Below, in pieces: positions 46,715-55,724 of a DNA stretch of 64,000 nucleotides. The stretch comes from Kuafuiihalomonas sp039024635 (GTDB lineage Bacteria > Myxococcota > Kuafuiibacteriia > Kuafuiibacteriales > Kuafuiibacteriaceae). The notes under the pieces are model-generated. The model did no database searches and was not told where the DNA came from. It saw nothing but the letters and a program-made list of their open reading frames with translations. A program made the translations under genes and the position numbers. How positions within the stretch are numbered: position 1 is the first letter of the stretch; each line of letters opens with the position of its first letter. Where the stretch lies: NCBI GenBank assembly GCA_039024635.1, contig JBCCQA010000026.1, positions 14,120 to 78,119 on the forward strand. Direction: 5' to 3'.

Positions 46715-47919
46715 TGTTCAAAAAATGGATCGCAAGCTGCTTTGCGCTAACCCTCTACCTGGGCCTCATCCCTGAGGCGTGGGCCGCCGAAACAGTTACC
46801 CTTTGGCACTCCTACCGGAGTCGTGAGCGGGCAGCTTTTGAATCCGCGGTCGCGAACTTCAATGCAAAGGGCGGCGTTCAGGTCGAACTGTCCTACGTTC
46901 CCTACGACGCCTTTCCCGACAAGATCACGGCCGCCATCCCCCGGGGTAAGGGGCCGGACTTATTCATCTTTGCTCATGATCGGGTGGGCGACTGGGCTGT
47001 GTCTGAATTCATCGAGCCTTTGGACTTCTGGCTCACGGACGAAATGCGGGACGCCTTTCTGCCTCCTACCATGGATGCGCTGACCTATGACGACTCCGTT
47101 TACGGTCTCCCCATGAGCTTCAAGATGGTGGCGCTCATCTACAACAAGAAAATGGTGAGCACGCCGCCCAAGACCACGGGGGAGCTCATCAGCGTGGCCA
47201 AGAGGAACACCGTGCCCGCGCAGAAGAAGTACGGTCTGGTCTATGAGAACGCCAACTTCTACTACCAAGGGGCGTGGCTTCAGGGCTTTGGCGGTCGCGT
47301 CTTCAGCAAGAGCGGCAAGCCCATGCTCAGCAGTCCCCAGGCTGTTGCGTCGATGAGCTTCGCTCAGGACCTGGCGCGGAACCAGGGCATCATGCCGAAG
47401 GAGGTCTCGAGCGTCCTCGTAACCACCCTATTCAACAGTGGCCAAGCAGCCATGATCATCGACGGCCCGTGGGCCATTGGAAGCATCGAGAAGGGTGTCG
47501 ACTACGCAGTGGCTCCCCTTCCGGTCATCGAAGCCACGGGCAAGCCTGCTACTCCCTTTCTCACGTCGGAGGGCCTCATCATGAATGCCAACAGCGAGAA
47601 GAAGAAGGCTGCCTTCGATGTGATGACCCATCTCACAGGACCCGAGGCAGGGAAGGTCATGGCCAAGCAGGGACGCCAGACCGTAGCCAACAAGAGCGTC
47701 TACGCCGACCCCAGCATTGGAAACGACCCCGTGCTCAAGGTGTTCCGGACCCAGCTCAGGAACAGCCGCCCCATGCCCAACACGCCGGCCATGAAGATGG
47801 TGTGGGATCCGGCCACCACGGCGATGAACAAGGTCATCAACGGCGGGGCCGACCCGTCTGCTGCGATGAGCGAAGCCCAGACCAAACTCGAAGCCCTCGT
47901 CAAGAGTGCTAGGCGCTGA
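46711..47919 (+). CDS. malE: maltose/maltodextrin-binding protein
   Basis: 402 residues. The signal peptide ends at about EAWAAE; a MalE-type solute-binding fold follows: TVTLWHSYRSRERAAFESAVANF, GPDLFIFAHDRVGDWA, YGLPMSFKMVALIYNKK, AAMIIDGPWAIG, and the C-terminal GAD-like GADPSAAMSEAQTKLEA. It should deliver maltodextrins to MalFGK. A plain signal rather than a lipobox places it free in the periplasm. Followed by malK after two nt. Confidence 0.92.
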   Translation: MMFKKWIASCFALTLYLGLIPEAWAAETVTLWHSYRSRERAAFESAVANFNAKGGVQVELSYVPYDAFPDKITAAIPRGKGPDLFIFAHDRVGDWAVSEFIEPLDFWLTDEMRDAFLPPTMDALTYDDSVYGLPMSFKMVALIYNKKMVSTPPKTTGELISVAKRNTVPAQKKYGLVYENANFYYQGAWLQGFGGRVFSKSGKPMLSSPQAVASMSFAQDLARNQGIMPKEVSSVLVTTLFNSGQAAMIIDGPWAIGSIEKGVDYAVAPLPVIEATGKPATPFLTSEGLIMNANSEKKKAAFDVMTHLTGPEAGKVMAKQGRQTVANKSVYADPSIGNDPVLKVFRTQLRNSRPMPNTPAMKMVWDPATTAMNKVINGGADPSAAMSEAQTKLEALVKSARR

Positions 47920-47921
47920 CC

Positions 47922-49007
47922 ATGGCTAGCGTAACGCTCGAACATGTCTACAAGTCCTTTGGTCCCACCAAGGTCGTGCAGGACGCCAACCTCGACATCG
48001 AGGACGGTGACTTCGTCGTGTTGGTCGGGCCAAGTGGCTGCGGCAAGTCCACCACCCTTCGGATGGTAGCGGGCTTGGAAGAGATTACTGCCGGCTCCAT
48101 AAAGATCGGACCGAAGGTGGTCAATGAACTTTCGCCACGAGACCGGGACGTGGCGATGGTGTTTCAGAGCTACGCCCTCTACCCGCACATGTCGGTGAAG
48201 GAGAACATAGCCTTTGGTCTACGTCTGAGGAAGATGGATAGCGCCGAGATCGACCGCCGCGTAAACGAAGCGGCAGAGATTCTCGGCCTCAAAGACCTTC
48301 TGAATCGAAAGCCCAAGCAGCTGTCTGGTGGCCAGCGGCAACGCGTGGCCATGGGGCGTTCTATCGTTCGTCAGCCTTCGGTCTTTCTCTTCGATGAGCC
48401 TCTGTCCAACCTCGATGCCAAGCTACGAGTTCAGATGCGCTCCGAGATTGCCCGGCTTCACCAGCGCTTAGGGACGACGACGGTGTACGTGACCCACGAC
48501 CAAGTGGAGGCCATGACCCTAGCCAAGCACATCGTCGTAATGAAGGATGGTCTCATTCAGCAGGTCGGTGCTCCTCTGGAGCTGTATCGGCACCCCGTCA
48601 ACATCTTCGTGGCGGGATTCATCGGAAGTCCCTCGATGAACTTCCTCGACTGCGACCTGCTCGAGAAGGATGGCGAGCCCTACCTGCATAGCCCCCACTT
48701 CAGTTTTCCTGTCCCCGAACGGCTCCGAGGAGAACTCGGTGATGAGACCGAGCTCGTCCTTGGTATTCGGCCGGAGCACTTTGGTGAGCCAGAGCCAGGT
48801 CAGGAAGGAGACGTACCGGTGAATGTCGAGGTGCTGGAGCCTCTGGGCTCGGAGGTCAACGTCCTGGGCAACGTGGGTGGTCGGCCAGTGACCGCAACTC
48901 TCGAGCCGACGACTGAAGTCAAAGTCGGTGAGAATCCCCAGATGAGGGTCGATCGAGAACACATGCATCTCTTTGTGCGCGCAACTGGACTCGCGCTTGG
49001 GTTGTAG
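47922..49007 (+). CDS. malK: maltodextrin ABC transporter ATPase
   Basis: 361 residues. Walker A GPSGCGKST, Q-loop FQSYALYPHM, signature LSGGQRQRVAMGRS, Walker B VFLFDEPLSNLDAK and the H-loop VYVTHDQVEAMTLAKH, followed by the TOBE/OB regulatory region (LVLGIRPEHFG) of CUT1-type ATPases. It energises sugar uptake with MalF and MalG, whose genes follow directly. It ends two nt before malF. Confidence 0.95.
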   Translation: MASVTLEHVYKSFGPTKVVQDANLDIEDGDFVVLVGPSGCGKSTTLRMVAGLEEITAGSIKIGPKVVNELSPRDRDVAMVFQSYALYPHMSVKENIAFGLRLRKMDSAEIDRRVNEAAEILGLKDLLNRKPKQLSGGQRQRVAMGRSIVRQPSVFLFDEPLSNLDAKLRVQMRSEIARLHQRLGTTTVYVTHDQVEAMTLAKHIVVMKDGLIQQVGAPLELYRHPVNIFVAGFIGSPSMNFLDCDLLEKDGEPYLHSPHFSFPVPERLRGELGDETELVLGIRPEHFGEPEPGQEGDVPVNVEVLEPLGSEVNVLGNVGGRPVTATLEPTTEVKVGENPQMRVDREHMHLFVRATGLALGL

Positions 49008-49009
49008 CC

Positions 49010-50914
49010 ATGAAGCAGGATCTCAGGCACTTCATCGCAGCGGCCGTCATCCTCTCCCTGGGCCTGAGTGGGGTGGCTGTGGTGGTGGCGGGCATGGACC
49101 GGGCCAAGGCAGAGGCTCGAAGCTTTCTCGTTGCCGCCCGAGCAGCCGCCTTCGTCTACGGGCAAGAGCAGACGGTCGATGAAGTCGACGAGGGGGCGAC
49201 GCAAGCCTTCTTCGAAGCGCTCCCTCCACAAGTGTCTGGCCTTGAAGGTGCCCTCGTCCTTCGCAAGACCAAGATAAAGGCCCATTCGGATCCGAGCAGA
49301 GAGGGGACCAACCTCTCCCGCGACTCCCTCAGCGACAAGGCGATCTACGACGCCGGTCGGCAGATGAAGTCGGACGTGGCCAAGAACCTGGAGGAACGAG
49401 AGAAGAGCCCCGACTTGAAGTTCGAGCCCTATCCCGAGTCGCGGTTGGTGAGGAAGAAGGGCGTTCTCACAGTACAAGTTCCGTCCAAGGTCGATGGTGA
49501 CTACGAGGCCCTCGTCCAGCTCGAGGGCACGCCTACGCCCGCTCCTCGAGGGTTTCCGTGGGGGCTCCTCGTCGCGATGGTGCTGTCCATAGCGATGTAC
49601 GCTGGAGCGCGAAGGGCTGTGTCGGGAGGAGCGCTCGTGGCCGTGGGCAACGTGTTGCTCCTGGGCAGCGCGCTGTACGGGGGCTTCTCGGTCCTACCTA
49701 ATTGGAGGGGCGATGCTCGCGCCACCGATGGTGATGCTGAAGTCTCCCTCGTTGGCGGTCTCTTGGAGGCCGGCCTGGACGAAGTCACGCCTCCCGAGCA
49801 GCGATCAGAGCTTCTTTATCAGCTCGGCCTAGATCCTCGGGGTCGAAGCCTGCCGGTGCTGAGCGACCTCGGGTCCGACGGAGCACCGACCCTCAATGCC
49901 GAGTTCGCCGAGGCCCAGACGAAGGGTGATACCATGGCTGCGATTAAGTGGGCCATACCCATCGGTTTGCTCGCCATGTTGCTTTTCACACTGGGCTTCA
50001 TGGGCCTCACCGGTCGGGCCTGGATAGAGCTCGTGAGCCACCGTCGGGCTTATGCCTACTTGGCCCCCGCCATGATCGGCCTGGGCGTCCTCGTCTTCAT
50101 TCCCGTGACCTACGGAATCGTGTTGGGCTTCATGAACCGGGTCTACAATGACTTCCAGTTCGCTGGCTTGGCCAACTACGTCGGCATCCTCTCGGACACG
50201 AACATCGCTGCCCCTACGAACTTCTACTTCACGCTTGGGGTGACGATCATGTGGACGGTACTCAACGTGTTTTTGCACGTCAGTATCGGGCTGTTCCTGG
50301 CGCTTCTTCTCAACGACGAGATGCTCAAGGCCCGCGGCGTGTATAGGGTGCTTCTCATCGTCCCGTGGGCCGTGCCCAACTACATCACCGCTCTGATCTG
50401 GAAGCAGATGTTCCACAACGAGTTTGGTGCCATAAACTTCTTCCTGGCTGGAGTTGGCCTGGAGCCAATTTCCTGGTTCCAGACATTCTGGCCCGCCTTC
50501 TTCACCAATTTGGCCACCAACACCTGGCTCGGCTTCCCGTTCATGATGGTAGTGTCTTTGGGGGCGCTTCAGTCAATCCCGACGGACCTCTACGAAGCAG
50601 CCTACGTAGACGGAGCTTCCCGCTGGCAGCGGTTCAAGAACATCACTTTGCCTCTACTGATGCCGGCCTTGGTACCTGCGGTCATCGTGGGCACCGTCTG
50701 GACGTTCAACATGTTCAACATCATCTATCTTGTGAGTGGGGGTGCGCCCAACGGGGCCACCGACATATTGATCACGGAAGCATTCCGCTGGGCGTTTGAG
50801 CGGGACAGCTATGGCTATGCCGCCGCGTATTCCACGATCATCTTCGTCATCCTCGTGGTCTTCACGGTGACGACGAACCGGCTCACCGGAGCCACGAAAG
50901 GAGCCTTCGAGTGA
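49010..50914 (+). CDS. malF: maltodextrin ABC permease MalF with N-terminal Cache-like domain
   Basis: 634 residues, longer than E. coli MalF. TM1 at residues 8-30, then an extracytoplasmic region of about 150 residues whose centre (LEGALVLRKTKIKAHSDPSREGTNLSRDSLSD) looks like a Cache-type sensor. More helices (175-230) and another periplasmic loop precede the canonical permease part from about 310 (IKWAIPIGLLAMLLFTLG). The EAA loop for contacting MalK is LYEAAYVDGASRWQRFKNITLPLL. It overlaps malG by four nt. It imports maltodextrins with MalG. Confidence 0.92.
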   Translation: MKQDLRHFIAAAVILSLGLSGVAVVVAGMDRAKAEARSFLVAARAAAFVYGQEQTVDEVDEGATQAFFEALPPQVSGLEGALVLRKTKIKAHSDPSREGTNLSRDSLSDKAIYDAGRQMKSDVAKNLEEREKSPDLKFEPYPESRLVRKKGVLTVQVPSKVDGDYEALVQLEGTPTPAPRGFPWGLLVAMVLSIAMYAGARRAVSGGALVAVGNVLLLGSALYGGFSVLPNWRGDARATDGDAEVSLVGGLLEAGLDEVTPPEQRSELLYQLGLDPRGRSLPVLSDLGSDGAPTLNAEFAEAQTKGDTMAAIKWAIPIGLLAMLLFTLGFMGLTGRAWIELVSHRRAYAYLAPAMIGLGVLVFIPVTYGIVLGFMNRVYNDFQFAGLANYVGILSDTNIAAPTNFYFTLGVTIMWTVLNVFLHVSIGLFLALLLNDEMLKARGVYRVLLIVPWAVPNYITALIWKQMFHNEFGAINFFLAGVGLEPISWFQTFWPAFFTNLATNTWLGFPFMMVVSLGALQSIPTDLYEAAYVDGASRWQRFKNITLPLLMPALVPAVIVGTVWTFNMFNIIYLVSGGAPNGATDILITEAFRWAFERDSYGYAAAYSTIIFVILVVFTVTTNRLTGATKGAFE

Positions 50915-51753
50915 GCATCATTGGAGACAGCCGCCCCTGGTCACCTGGTCGCATCCTCAAGATGGTCTTCCTGACCATCATGACCTTCGCCACCCTTTAC
51001 CCGGTCTTGTGGGTCATCAAGATGGCACTGACTCCGTCTCAGGGCTTCGATGCCTCCCCGAACCCATTCCCGACCGATCCAACCTTGGACAATTTCCGAC
51101 ATGTACTGTTCGAGCTGCCCTTCTTCACCTGGCTCTTGAACAGCTTGATCGTCAGCGTTGTCACGACGGCTCTCGGCGTATTCCTGGCCTGCACCAGTGC
51201 CTATGCTCTGAGCCGTTTTCGGTTCCCTGGACGAGCGCCGGCGATGCTGTCTTTCTTGGTCACTCAGATGTTCCCGGGAGTGTTGATGATGATCCCGCTG
51301 TATCTGATCATGGATACTCTGGGGCTGCTCAACCAGCTGCTAGGGCTAATTCTGGTCTACTCGACCATCGCCATCCCTTTCTGCGTTTGGATGCTCAAGG
51401 GCTACTTCGACACCATCCCCAAGGAGCTCGAAGAGGCTGCGCTGATGGACGGCGCGTCCACCGGCACCATCTTCTGGCGAATCATCCTGCCCCTCAGCCT
51501 CCCCGCGGTGGCGGTGACTGCTCTGTTCTCCTTCATGACGGCCTGGAACGAGTTCATCCTTGCAGCCGTCTTCATGAACGAAGACAAGTACACCCTGCCC
51601 GTGGGTCTCAAGCAGATGGTTGGTCAATTTGCGACTGAGTGGGGCTACTTTGCGGCGGGGGCTATCTTGGTCAGCATCCCGGTCATGGCCCTGTTCTTCG
51701 CCCTACAGAAGAGTTTGGTCGGAGGCTTGACCGCCGGCGGAGTGAAAGGCTGA
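50911..51753 (+). CDS. malG: maltodextrin ABC permease MalG
   Basis: 280 residues from GTG. Six membrane helices, the first at about 13-35. The EAA motif reads ELEEAALMDGASTGTIFWRIILPLSLP and contacts MalK; the C-terminal LQKSLVGGLTAGGVKG is the MalG tail that reaches the MalK dimer. It is overlapped by malF and lies eight nt before the AGE-fold lipoprotein gene. Confidence 0.95.
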   Translation: MSIIGDSRPWSPGRILKMVFLTIMTFATLYPVLWVIKMALTPSQGFDASPNPFPTDPTLDNFRHVLFELPFFTWLLNSLIVSVVTTALGVFLACTSAYALSRFRFPGRAPAMLSFLVTQMFPGVLMMIPLYLIMDTLGLLNQLLGLILVYSTIAIPFCVWMLKGYFDTIPKELEEAALMDGASTGTIFWRIILPLSLPAVAVTALFSFMTAWNEFILAAVFMNEDKYTLPVGLKQMVGQFATEWGYFAAGAILVSIPVMALFFALQKSLVGGLTAGGVKG

Positions 51754-51761
51754 GACGACCC

Positions 51762-53345
51762 ATGCTGCACAGAACCATCGCGCTGGCCGCGGCCCTCATT
51801 GGGACTGGAGGCGCCCTTGGGTGTGGCGCTGAATCCGTCTCGAACGGCACGGGCGGTCCGGCGCCGATCGAGGGAGACGTCGGAGACGATACCTATAGCT
51901 TCGTCGAAGCTCCTCAGCTCGATACGCTCCCTTCCAGCCTTCAGGTCGACACTTGGAAGAGCCACTTAGTGGACGACCTCATGCCCTATTGGCTGATGGA
52001 GTACGCTCGGGGCGAGCCTGTCGGCAACTTCCCCACCTATCGAAACATGCGTGGCGAGCCCACCGCAAACAGCGCCCGTCGGCCTCGGATGCTCTCTCGA
52101 CAGACCTATGCCTACGCCATGGGCTACGCCCTCACAGGGGACGAGCAATTGCTAGCGCTGGCCCAGGCTGGCGCCGAGTGGTTGATGACCCACGCGCCCG
52201 ACGAAGCCAACGGGGGCTACCATGCCGTCCTCGATGCCTCGGGAGAGGGGGCGAGCAGCGAGTGTAAGACCGCCCAAGACGCGGCCTACGTGATGCTGGG
52301 CGTCGGTGCCTACTACTTCATCACCCGAGATCCGGAGGCTGAAGCCTTCATTCTCGAAGGCCGCGACCTACTTTTCGACCCCGACGTCTATTGGGACGCC
52401 GAGAACGAGCGCATTCGTGACGCTGTTGCCCATGATGATCTCTCGACGGAGATCGACGTCAACGGATCTTGTTCTCCCGACGGCGGGTGGGAGCTCGTAG
52501 CGCAGCTCGATCCGATCAATGCCTTCATGCTGCTTACGCAGCCTGTACTCTCGACGGCGGAGCGGAGGGCGCAGTTCTTGAGTGACCTCCGCACTCTGAG
52601 CCAGACGATGGTCGATGACTTCTTCGAGGATGGTATCTTCTGGGGACTTCACAACGTGCGGGAGCGCGGCACGCGCCACGTCGACTTCGGCCACAGTTTG
52701 AAGGCCTACTGGATGGTCCTCCAGATCGACAAACGCCTCGAAGATCACCCGTTTCATGACCTACTCATGGCTCCCATTCCTGACGATAGCCTGGGTCGGA
52801 GCAACCTCGAGAGGGCGGTACAGCTCGCCTACGGCGACGGCCGCTGGCGCCATAGCCCTCGTCGAGGCGGCGGGGCCAACGGAAATCCGGACTGGTGGAT
52901 CTACGCCGAGGCCGATCAGATCGCCGCGACCCTTTCGCTGGCTGGCGGGGTCTACGTCGCTCCAGAGTCCGGGCCGGATCTCGGACGGACGGCCGGAAAC
53001 TGGATCACGGACTTTGTCGACCCAGATGGCTTCGGTGAAGTCATCCCCGGGATCAGGGCCGACGGTAGCCCAGTCTACGACTGGCCCGTCGGCGACACGG
53101 CCAAGTGCAACCAGTGGAAGAACGGCTATCACAGCATCGAGCATGCGATGGTCATGACCGCCATCTCGAGCTACCTGAGTGGCGAAGCTTTTGAGCTGTA
53201 CTTCGCGTTTCCCGAAGATCTCGTCGATTCAGCTACGATCAAGCCCTACTTCTTTCAGGGTAAGGTGGCTGATCGCACCGAGATGGGCGCCATCGCAGGC
53301 AGCAGTCTCTCCAAGGTTCGAGCTTCCTTCGTCGACCTCTTCTGA
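51762..53345 (+). CDS. lipoprotein with (alpha/alpha)6-barrel, AGE/six-hairpin-like
   Basis: 527 residues. Lipobox ALGC (Cys21). The rest shows repeated helical hairpins typical of the N-acylglucosamine 2-epimerase or six-hairpin glycosidase superfamily: TYAYAMGYALTGDEQLLALAQAGAEWL, NGGYHAVLDASGEG, ARDLLFDP-like segments, HVDFGHSLKAYWM and the late His motif KNGYHSIEHAMV. These His residues sit where the family has its active site. Being lipid-anchored and downstream of malG, it may act on starch-derived sugars (epimerase, mannosidase or trehalose/glucosidase-like), but the reaction cannot be named. Confidence 0.78.
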   Translation: MLHRTIALAAALIGTGGALGCGAESVSNGTGGPAPIEGDVGDDTYSFVEAPQLDTLPSSLQVDTWKSHLVDDLMPYWLMEYARGEPVGNFPTYRNMRGEPTANSARRPRMLSRQTYAYAMGYALTGDEQLLALAQAGAEWLMTHAPDEANGGYHAVLDASGEGASSECKTAQDAAYVMLGVGAYYFITRDPEAEAFILEGRDLLFDPDVYWDAENERIRDAVAHDDLSTEIDVNGSCSPDGGWELVAQLDPINAFMLLTQPVLSTAERRAQFLSDLRTLSQTMVDDFFEDGIFWGLHNVRERGTRHVDFGHSLKAYWMVLQIDKRLEDHPFHDLLMAPIPDDSLGRSNLERAVQLAYGDGRWRHSPRRGGGANGNPDWWIYAEADQIAATLSLAGGVYVAPESGPDLGRTAGNWITDFVDPDGFGEVIPGIRADGSPVYDWPVGDTAKCNQWKNGYHSIEHAMVMTAISSYLSGEAFELYFAFPEDLVDSATIKPYFFQGKVADRTEMGAIAGSSLSKVRASFVDLF

Positions 53346-53349
53346 CTCT

Positions 53350-54183
53350 TTAGCTCTCGGGGATGAAGTCCGCGGCCGTTCGTAGGCGAAGACTCACGGG
53401 CTTCGTCCGTTCGAACTCGTCGTCGGCAGCGAGCTCTTCGAACTGGGCCTCGGGTGTCGGAGCCAGGATGTCTATGACCGAGGGGTTGAATGGACTGAGG
53501 TCGGCGCCAGTGAAGTTCATGATGCCCGGATTTGGGCGCACGGGCATAGTGAGCGCGTTGACGTGCTTACGGTCGGCTCGTCGGTAGTCCTGAGTCAGAG
53601 GAATGGCGCCGCTGACAATCACCGCGAATCTCCACTCTCTTGGCTTGGACGGGCCAAAGAACTCCTTGGGAATCTTGACCGAGAATCGAGGCCCGATGGT
53701 CCGAACCGTTCCCGGGAGACTAGCCTGGGCGTGGCCTGGCCAATCTTGAATTAGCCCACGAACCTGGAACGGATAGGGCGTGATCACGACGGCCCGGTTC
53801 CACCCTTCTGCAAAAGTGACGTTGCGCCCGGGCACAGCGTCGGTCCGGAGCTCGCCTTCCATGGCATCGGGGGTCAGAACGTAGAGATCGAAATTCTGAA
53901 AGTAGAGCTCGTTGGGAAACCGAACGTAGCGAACGGGCGTGCCACGGAGCTCTACCGGATCCGGTGAGGGGCGTTCGATACGAACTTCGATGCTCCAGTC
54001 CTTGCCCGCGTCTTCGATGATCAAGCGTCGCAGGTCGAAGACGCCTCGACGAAAGAAGATCGGATGGTTCGGGTAGACGTAGTGGCCCGGCCCCCGGTCG
54101 TCGAGCTTGGGGTCAGCGATGTCGATCTCGGCCGTCTCGCCCGCAGCGGGCCAGAGAAGGGCCGTCAAGAGGAGGAGGCGCAT
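53350..54183 (-). CDS. secreted glucodextranase-C-like protein, paralogue 3
   Basis: 277 residues from MRLLLLTALLWPAAGETAE (signal peptide). The domain repeats IDIADPKLDDRGPGHYVYPNHPIFFRRGVFDLRRLIIED, VPGRNVTFAEGWNRAVVITPYPFQVRG and REWRFAVIVSGA, HVNALTMPV. It is nearest in layout to paralogue 2 but lacks its C-terminal extension. It is convergent with the AGE-fold gene and closes the starch locus. The 70 nt upstream lead into copy B of the structured element. Confidence 0.82.
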   Translation of the reverse strand: MRLLLLTALLWPAAGETAEIDIADPKLDDRGPGHYVYPNHPIFFRRGVFDLRRLIIEDAGKDWSIEVRIERPSPDPVELRGTPVRYVRFPNELYFQNFDLYVLTPDAMEGELRTDAVPGRNVTFAEGWNRAVVITPYPFQVRGLIQDWPGHAQASLPGTVRTIGPRFSVKIPKEFFGPSKPREWRFAVIVSGAIPLTQDYRRADRKHVNALTMPVRPNPGIMNFTGADLSPFNPSVIDILAPTPEAQFEELAADDEFERTKPVSLRLRTAADFIPES

Positions 54184-54252
54184 ACCCCATGGTGCGGCGG
54201 GTGCGTCCAAAGGCCAAGTTCGGTCCGGCTTTCTTCGCCACGGATAGCTCCT

Positions 54253-54438
54253 CTAGTCAGCCGGTCCAACAGCTGAGCTCGCTTGCCACCGGCCAGTGAC
54301 TGCCCTGGTGGCTCAGCGGCCCGGGCCGTCCTTCCTGGCTTCTGAGTGCGTGGGCCACCCGACCCCCTCTGAAGCTGGTCCACCAGGACGGCCGATTACT
54401 CGACGGGAGACTGATCGACTCAGTGACCGGTAGACTAG
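54253..54438 (-). ncRNA. candidate structured RNA or mobile repeat, copy B
   Basis: Inverted relative to copy A. The ends pair as 6 bp + 2x2 internal loop + 6 bp (54253-54258 with 54433-54438; 54261-54266 with 54425-54430). GCCACC at 54285-54290 (plus strand) pairs with GGTGGC at 54307-54312, where copy A has GCCGGC pairing with GCCGGC. The 19-nt block 54371-54389 is the exact reverse complement of 30189-30207. The right end touches the stop of the neighbouring lipoprotein gene. Confidence 0.6.
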
Positions 54439-55064
54439 GGGCAAGCCTCGACGTCATTCTCGGCGTCGAAGCGAACGTCGGACCAGAATGCCGAGGTACT
54501 GCCGTCGCCGTTCTCGAAGCGGAGTCCGACGCGGAGCGACATCGGGGCGGTTTCACGGACCTCAATGGTTCCCGAGACCGAGCGGGTCGAGAGCGCGCGC
54601 TCGAAGGCCTCGGTGAGGACCGCTCGATTGGCCGCCAAGGTGCTGCCTTCGGTCCACTGCCAACCGGCATCCCACCAGGTTGTGGTCCCCCTGCCGCCGG
54701 TAAAGACCAAGTCGTCGAGTACGCTGTCCACGCTGAGAATGTCGTTTCGCTCCAAGGGGAGTCGATGTTCGACGACCAAGACCAGCTCTCGTCGGGCGAT
54801 GAGGCTCCAGCGGAACATCCCAGGCTCTTCTGGGGTCCCCGAGATGACGTGGCCCCGAACGGGCTCGAACAGGGACAGGTCTCGAGCGCTCGAGTCGACT
54901 ACCAGTCCTCCAGATCCGACGCCCACCAACAGATCTACGTCTTCGCCCAGTGGATCTGGCCGCCCAACGGCGTCTGCGCGCACGACGTCGAAGCGGTCGC
55001 ACTCCGTTTCGCAACCCGCGAGCCCAAAGTACAGCAGCCCCAAGGCTGTCGCCACGCCACGCAC
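54435..55064 (-). CDS. lipoprotein of unknown function
   Basis: 209 residues. Lipobox GLAGC (Cys18). The mature domain has alternating beta strands (GEDVDLLVGVGSGGLVVD, RRELVLVVEHRLPLERNDIL, SGTIEVRETAPMSLRVGLRFENG) and looks like a small secreted beta-sandwich. I recognise no family. It stands alone, directly beside copy B of the structured element, and is divergent from the peptidase remnant. Confidence 0.7.
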   Translation of the reverse strand: MRGVATALGLLYFGLAGCETECDRFDVVRADAVGRPDPLGEDVDLLVGVGSGGLVVDSSARDLSLFEPVRGHVISGTPEEPGMFRWSLIARRELVLVVEHRLPLERNDILSVDSVLDDLVFTGGRGTTTWWDAGWQWTEGSTLAANRAVLTEAFERALSTRSVSGTIEVRETAPMSLRVGLRFENGDGSTSAFWSDVRFDAENDVEACP

Positions 55065-55249
55065 ACCCGCAGCCTGCCCGGCGATTCGAAGTTCGACAAT
55101 CAGATCATGCGACCCGTGGTACCGGGAGACGACGGTCCTCGAGCGTAGATCGGGGTTCCGTCGCCCTCATGGGCTCGTGGCGTGCCCAGTCCCGCGGGCC
55201 CACTCTACCCACCAGATTGGCACTTGATGGGGGTCGTTCACCGCGGACA

Positions 55250-55708
55250 GACTCGAAGGTACGTCGTAGAGATGAATCGTTCATTCTCCACATCGATCTC
55301 CACGAGACGACCGACAGCGACGAGGAGGAGTTTCGTCCGGCCCTCGCGGCGCGAGATGGCAAGGCCTTTGAGCCAGGAACCATCCCGGACGGCTTCTATC
55401 TGGTTGCGGACGCGGAGCTGCCTCAGCCGGACTTCCAGGCCACGATCATCGCGGCCGTCCAGAAGCTCACCCACATCGCTCCGGCGGACGATACGGGCCA
55501 GATCATCGGTGCGCCTCTGCAGCAGGCCGGCGTCATCGAGTATCCCTATCGGAAGCTCGGGCTTTGCGCTGGCCTCACGCAGGCTCGCTTGAAGACCACG
55601 ACCGAGGTGTACCCGGACAGCCAGCGGGCCACGCCGGCCAGCTGCAACGCGGCCCAAGTGGCCGCCATTCGTGCAGCGCTGGACTTCGCGCTCCGGGATT
55701 CGAGCTGA
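55250..55708 (+). pseudogene. 5'-truncated M14-family metallocarboxypeptidase remnant
   Basis: Only the C-terminal part of an M14-like (aspartoacylase/carboxypeptidase) protein remains in frame: FILHIDLHETTDSDEEEFRPALAARDG, IPDGFYLVADAELPQPDFQ, THIAPADD and TTTEVYPDSQRATPASCNAAQVAAIRAALDFALR. Family members have an N-terminal zinc-binding part ahead of LHLDLHETTDTDE that is absent here; no ATG near 55250 gives a sensible start and the upstream sequence has no matching motifs. I read it as a decayed gene. A short intact protein from an upstream GTG is less likely. Confidence 0.6.
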
Positions 55709-55724
55709 TGGCAAGCCAGCGTTA

